From: Circinella umbellata
Lineage: Eukaryota > Mucoromycota > Mucoromycetes > Mucorales > Lichtheimiaceae
DNA: 64,000 nt
Reading direction: 5' to 3'
Assembly: GCA_025093555.1 (NCBI GenBank)
Contig: JAIWNF010000041.1
Coordinates: 124,001 to 188,000, forward strand
Below are positions 59,719 through 64,000 of the stretch, piece after piece (the first letter of the stretch is position 1; every line of letters begins with the position of its first letter). A model generated the notes under the pieces. It did no database searches and was not told the origin of the DNA. It saw only the letters and a list, made by a program, of their open reading frames with translations. A program made the translations under genes and the position numbers.

Positions 59719-59975
59719 AGTATAATCATTTGTTGTATGACTCACCGAGCTGCGGATCAACTAAAATATTCTGTTATTATTTACTTGAATCAAGAAATAT
59801 ATCTATAATCAAATAGTGTTGTTATGGTAATGGAATTTAATATAAATACACAATGATTTTGGTTCGATTTTTTGATTAGATTCATTATCCCAGAACAAAC
59901 ACATCCTCCAGAAAAAATTATCATCTTTCTTAATCAAATAAAACAACGCATAAAATAAAACCAAGAACAACAGCA

Positions 59976-60257
59976 ATGCTTCCCTCCTCACCACAAGCCA
60001 CAACAGTCCATGGTGTTGATTCTAATCAACTTCAAAATAATTCATCTTTGGCCAATAATGCTACTTTCAGAAACAGCACTCTTAGTACAAGCTCGACTCT
60101 TGGAAGTCAGTCAACAAGACTATCAATTTCAAGCCACTTGAAGAAGAAATCCAAGAGTCTTTTAGACGCTTTAAAGAGTCCACACCCACCTAGTGCAAGT
60201 CCACCTAGTGCCACTAGTTATCAAGTTAAGGCAGATTATCTTTTATTCCGAAAGTAA
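59976..60257 (+). CDS. Serine-rich YLLxRK mini-protein, copy 6
   Basis: Single exon, 93 residues and one of the two most diverged members with copy 7. The start MLPSSPQATTVHGVDSNQLQ has lost most of the SSSQ run. The middle is serine/threonine/asparagine-rich. The two family blocks remain: STRLSISSHLKKKSKSLLDA and SATSYQVKADYLLFRK. It has a proline-rich insert (HPPSASPPS). That the C-terminal block is almost unchanged while the rest has drifted points to the C-terminus as the functional part (inference). No PB1 partner was found downstream. Confidence 0.73.
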   Translation: MLPSSPQATTVHGVDSNQLQNNSSLANNATFRNSTLSTSSTLGSQSTRLSISSHLKKKSKSLLDALKSPHPPSASPPSATSYQVKADYLLFRK

Positions 60258-61961
60258 AGTTTTGCATGGCAGTAATATTATCACACTATGTATGGACTCT
60301 CCCACTTCCTACGTAGATTACAGTAGATAATATAATTATTTTTCAATTGGTATGCTGTACATATACTCCAATACTATTACAAAAAAATATTATGTATCTG
60401 ACGTATAATAAATTGATGACATTTCAATAATTATCTATTATAGTAGTTGTTTAGTTTTTTTTTTGTTTAATTAGGTAGATCGCTTCAAAAAAAAATCGCA
60501 AAGAAACTAATGCCTATCATCAAAATCTGGAAGGTAACTGTATGATGTGCTTATATTAGTCCCAGTGTGAAATAAAATAAATTGCCTTGTGGCAAAAAAA
60601 AAAAATCAAATTATCCTATTATTTAATTTCATGATTATTACTACGTAGCTTTGATCAATCATGAAAAACTACATCAATGTGAGATTGTTTATACTGTAGT
60701 TGGGATATAGATGTTAACGATACCATTCTTATCGTGGAAATAATACTATGTAATTTTTGATGATATTATAAAGGACACAACAAAAAGAGCTGTTGTTTTC
60801 TACTGTGATAAAAACTATTTTCCAATGTAATAAACTACTTTAGTGGATGGTGGGAATTATATGGTAGGCGTGTTATACTGCTGCGTGTATTGATTGTCCG
60901 TCATTCCTTATGTAGTTTGATCCCATTTTAAAAAAGGTGATAAAAAAGTCACTCCATGGATTTTCATATAATTAAATAAAGCAAGAAAGTGTTCTTTGAT
61001 AAAAAATTAATTCAATGGACAATGGAAATAATATATATTTTTCCAGAATACGTATAATGTTATTGTAAGTTATCTAAATTGCTCATTACGTAGTCAATTC
61101 TCTAGGCTTCCAAAATTAAATTACGCGTATAGATACTCTTTCTATGACCTGTAACGTACCATATTTTTTTATTATATACAACATATATATAAAGATATGT
61201 ATATATGTATACATTAAATTAAGCAGTTCAGGACACTCAATATGGAAGAATTTATACCGCTTTAGTAAAATACTAGTTTAACTTTTTAGTTTCATTGGTA
61301 GTAATCAAACAAATGTAAATAGTCTGTAATGCAATAAAAAAAACAGTGACTGTTTATGTAACATAACTAGTTATTTAAACCAGTTTTGCTATTGTGTGGG
61401 TAAATTCTAGTGAACATATATACGTATTCTTGAAGTGTGTTGAGAATAAACAGGTGATTGTATTATTTAATGAAATTGTAAATATATTATGAAGGGGGAA
61501 AAAATGGTGATGTGGACAAGAAAGAATATCTGGATAATTTCTAATACGCATTGGCTTTACATATAAAACGAATTAAGCAATTACGTATAAACAAAGGAAA
61601 AAAAAAGTTAAATAAGGTCATGGATATTATTGATTTGATCATATAAAAGAGTAAATATTATAATAGTAAACAATTTCGGCAAGTTCATCAAATACCGGTT
61701 TTTTAAAAACAATGTGTATTTTACCATGTATAGAAAGAATTATAATTGAGATATCTCATCGGTTTACCTAAATATAGTTTTGACCAGTTCCGGTTCCAGT
61801 TTACTGGGTTCCAGCTTAGCGGTAAAAATCACTGAATGACTACTTTTTTTTTCGCTGATAAACTCTAGCTACGCATTACCGCATTTCTTCAATCAAAAAC
61901 GTTTTTTTTTACATTAAAAAGAATAAGACCCTCTTTAAATACTGTCACCACGATAAAATCA
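60258..61961. other. Intergenic; expected PB1 partner absent
   Basis: By the alternating pattern a minus-strand PB1 gene should lie here; I see no OPCA-coding remnant. The last 250 bp carry the PB1 upstream signature for copy 7 (AAGTTCATCAAATACCGG, GGGTTCCAGCTTAGCGG, CTTCAATCAAAAACG). Confidence 0.55.
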
Positions 61962-62386
61962 ATGGATCAATATTCGAAACAACCTGCGGGGTGTATCACT
62001 ATCAAGATCATAGATAATAAATTACCACAGGGACCTGTGTACAAGTTTTTTGTTCCAACGAAAGTTACTCTGACGGAGCTACGAGATGAGGTTTTTATTA
62101 AAATATTAGTGTAAAAACAGTTATTAATTGTGTGAAATTCACAATTTTTTTTAACGACATGAGACCTTTTTTTCCACTTATTTTATAACAAAAGATTTAC
62201 GATCGTAAGAAAGATCTATGGGATAAATCACTTTATTACCGTGACAGCAACAATGATTGTATCCGATTGATACAAAACGGAGATCTAGATTGTGCTTTAA
62301 ACCGACGCCCAGGGTTCTTGCCAGCTACTGATAAAAGTATTAGTCATGATAAAGCATTATCGTATCTCTGTGTTTATGTGGGATAA
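61962..62386 (+). CDS. Stand-alone PB1-domain mini-protein, copy 7 (intact, divergent)
   Basis: Exons 61962-62090 and 62195-62386, phase-0 intron of 104 bp, 106 residues. Basic strand GCITIKIIDNKLP, then VYKFFVPTKVTLTELRDE. OPCA region LYYRDSNNDCIRLIQNGDLD, then CALNRRPGF. The acidic D-E-D-L of other copies has become NGDL, so the acidic surface is weaker while the lysine is kept. It has a longer, charged C-terminal tail (ATDKSISHDKALSYLCVYVG). The intact frame in such a diverged member supports function. Tail-to-tail with serine-rich copy 7. Confidence 0.75.
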
Positions 62387-63150
62387 AGAGATATAAAATG
62401 ACACCAGCACTTGTATTTTACAAAACTTAGCAATATGTACTACACAGTAAAAAAAGAAAATAACCTGTGATTAGTCAATAATACATATATATATATTACA
62501 CTTGACCCCCCCTCGTATCAATGTTCTCTTTTCAAATACGTACGTACCTACAAAATATTAATACACATAATATAATAAAAAAAAAGCTATTTTTTATCGA
62601 ACTTTTGATACACGTCTTTTTGCATTTCATTCATTAATACGTACGCAAATCTTTACAAAACCGTACTATTTCTTACTAGCATAAATATACTCATCTTATC
62701 TTGATGTTTAGTTTAACACTATTACGTATTAATACTGAAAAACGGAATTAATTATTGTGTGCGTATTGATTTTTTTTTTAGTTGTCTAAATTTGTATCCA
62801 TAGCTCTTATAAATTTGTACCGGATCCGCGTATCCGTATATAATGACAATGCCTGTAACGTGAGTGCATGTCAAATTGAATTTTTCCATTCCGTGACTAT
62901 ATCATTTATAGCTTAACAAAACAAATCCGTTATATAAGCACATAGCAACAATTATTTTTATTGATAATTACATATATAATATACGTATAAAAGCTATTTA
63001 TCTAATGATTTAATTTAAGTATAGTACATAAACATATGAATTGAGGGGAATGATTGTATCTATTATTCTAGAATGAGTTGTTGGCGGAGGGGGGGTTATA
63101 TTATAAGGTATCATAATCGTACGTCAAAAAAAAAACAATGATTTTTTTTT
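62387..63150. other. Shared 3' region of the last pair
   Basis: AT-rich, with TACGTACGTACC at about 62,538, a nine-A run near 63,130 and a seven-G run near 63,090. No gene. Confidence 0.5.
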
Positions 63151-63438
63151 TTACTTTCGGAATAAAAGATAATCTGTCTTGGTTTGATAGGTAGCAGTAC
63201 TACGTTTTCTTCTTGAATTATTGCCAAAAAGACTTCTTTTTGATGTCTTATTTTTTAAATAACTTGAAATGGATGCTCTTGTTGATTGATTATTATCAAG
63301 GGAATGTGTGCTACTTATACTACTATTACTTGACAAAGAAGTAGATTGAATACTCGTATTGTCCAAAGATGAACGAGGTTCAAGTGGATTGGAATTCATA
63401 TTTTGAATTGAGATGGGAGAGGATGAGGAAGAAATCAT
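63151..63438 (-). CDS. Serine-rich YLLxRK mini-protein, copy 7
   Basis: Single exon, 95 residues, strongly diverged: MISSSSSPISIQNMNSNPLE, a serine-rich middle, STRASISSYLKNKTSKRSLF, and the end TATYQTKTDYLLFRK. Basic residues cluster before the end (NNSRRKRS). It keeps the family start, the ISSxLK block and the final YLLFRK. The GTGGCTGTGGCG element (63,651-63,664) and a TATATAAATA-type box (about 63,534) are upstream. A further head-to-head copy may lie beyond the right edge. Confidence 0.73.
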   Translation of the reverse strand: MISSSSSPISIQNMNSNPLEPRSSLDNTSIQSTSLSSNSSISSTHSLDNNQSTRASISSYLKNKTSKRSLFGNNSRRKRSTATYQTKTDYLLFRK

Positions 63439-63650
63439 GATTAGGTTCTTTGTTTTGAATCTTGTTTATAAAAAAGGTTATTCTTGAGTGATGTTTTTGT
63501 AATGAATGAGTAGAATAGATAGAAAGGGGAGGGTATTTATATACATACAAAAAAATCATGACAACACGATTTGATTACAAATATAAAGTTTCTTTTTTGT
63601 GATCCGTAGCTCGGAACGGAGAGCTTCCATGCAACAAATGGTAAAAGAAA

Positions 63651-63664
63651 CTGTGGCTGTGGCG
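63651..63664 (-). promoter_or_regulatory. Conserved GTGGCTGTGGCG upstream element, copy 7
   Basis: CTGTGGCTGTGGCG, about 213-226 bp upstream of the ATG at 63,438; preceded by GCAACAAATGGTAA and by GATCCGTAGCTCGG, as at copy 1. Confidence 0.6.
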
Positions 63665-64000
63665 CGTCACTCAAATGGAATGGTAATGGTAACACAGACA
63701 ATTTCATCATAAGTAAAAGTATTTAATTATTAAGCAAAATTCTATCTATTTTTACGTATTGTTCAACACGTTCATAATCAGTCATTTTGGTTTGCTTATA
63801 ATGATATGCCTTTAGCAAAAAAAAAAGAGTAATAGATTTTGATCTGAATCAATAAATAAATCGGGTTTCCATATCAACTCCGTCCCGCATGACCTTTCTT
63901 CAAAAAAAACTTCTAGAACAATTCTATTGTTTCTTTTTCAATAAATAATTGCTTCTAGAATACATTATATCGAAATCTATCTACCCACTCTCTTGTAAGA
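63665..64000. other. Right-edge non-coding DNA
   Basis: AT-rich upstream region of serine-rich copy 7. Nothing else seen before the edge. Confidence 0.5.

Noticed and set aside
35711..63438. Reading the array as a CRISPR-like or rDNA-type tandem repeat
   Set aside because: Units are kilobases long, contain genes, alternate in orientation and differ in divergence; they fit segmental duplication.

Overview
The window looks like nuclear DNA of an early-diverging filamentous fungus, most likely a member of Mucoromycota (Mucorales). The DNA is very AT-rich, and nearly all conserved genes are split by short GT-AG introns, mostly 50-150 bp, which I could join in phase by eye. One gene encodes a fungal Chk1/Mak2/Mak3-type hybrid histidine kinase. 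No bacterial-type operons, rRNA or tRNA genes were seen. The genus is inference only.

Left part (about 1-15.4 kb) is compact, conserved housekeeping DNA. In order it holds: a weak partial gene at the left edge; EMC4, an ER membrane protein complex subunit (+); a PSME3IP1/NIP30-type nuclear protein (-); a La RNA-binding protein (+), divergent from the previous gene over a 162-bp promoter; a two-finger C2H2-like protein (-); and an 11-exon, about 2244-residue hybrid histidine kinase (-) with a degenerate kinase-like N-terminus, an AAA/NACHT-like ATPase, a long helical region, GAF, HisKA, HATPase and receiver domains.

Middle part (15.4-32 kb) is sparse and accessory. After 5.5 kb with no supportable gene come two tandem, intronless paralogues with HET-like (heterokaryon incompatibility) motifs at 20.9-22.6 and 24.6-26.3 kb. 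Then come decayed coding remnants, GC-rich TTCGCGAGG repeats and a C2H2 zinc-finger pseudogene.

Right part (32-64 kb) starts with an intact SCP-x-type thiolase (8 exons, C-terminal AKL). The remainder is a repeated locus built from two tiny gene types that I could follow through up to eight sites. One type is a two-exon gene encoding an almost bare PB1 domain (about 95-106 residues). The other is a single-exon gene encoding a serine-rich protein of about 90-95 residues that always ends in YLLxRK. They sit tail-to-tail as pairs, and the pairs alternate head-to-head at the serine-rich genes: PB1> <Ser Ser> <PB1. A conserved block with a TGTGGCTGTGGCG core lies about 215-285 bp upstream of each serine-rich start. 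Some members are intact (PB1 copies at 35.7, 49.6 and 62.0 kb; six serine-rich copies) and others are decaying. A duplication junction at 46,855/46,856 joins the serine-rich upstream region to a truncated copy of the thiolase. A 639-bp insertion flanked by TA marks the second copy. This PB1/serine-rich paired array is my main candidate for an undescribed system; its function is unknown.
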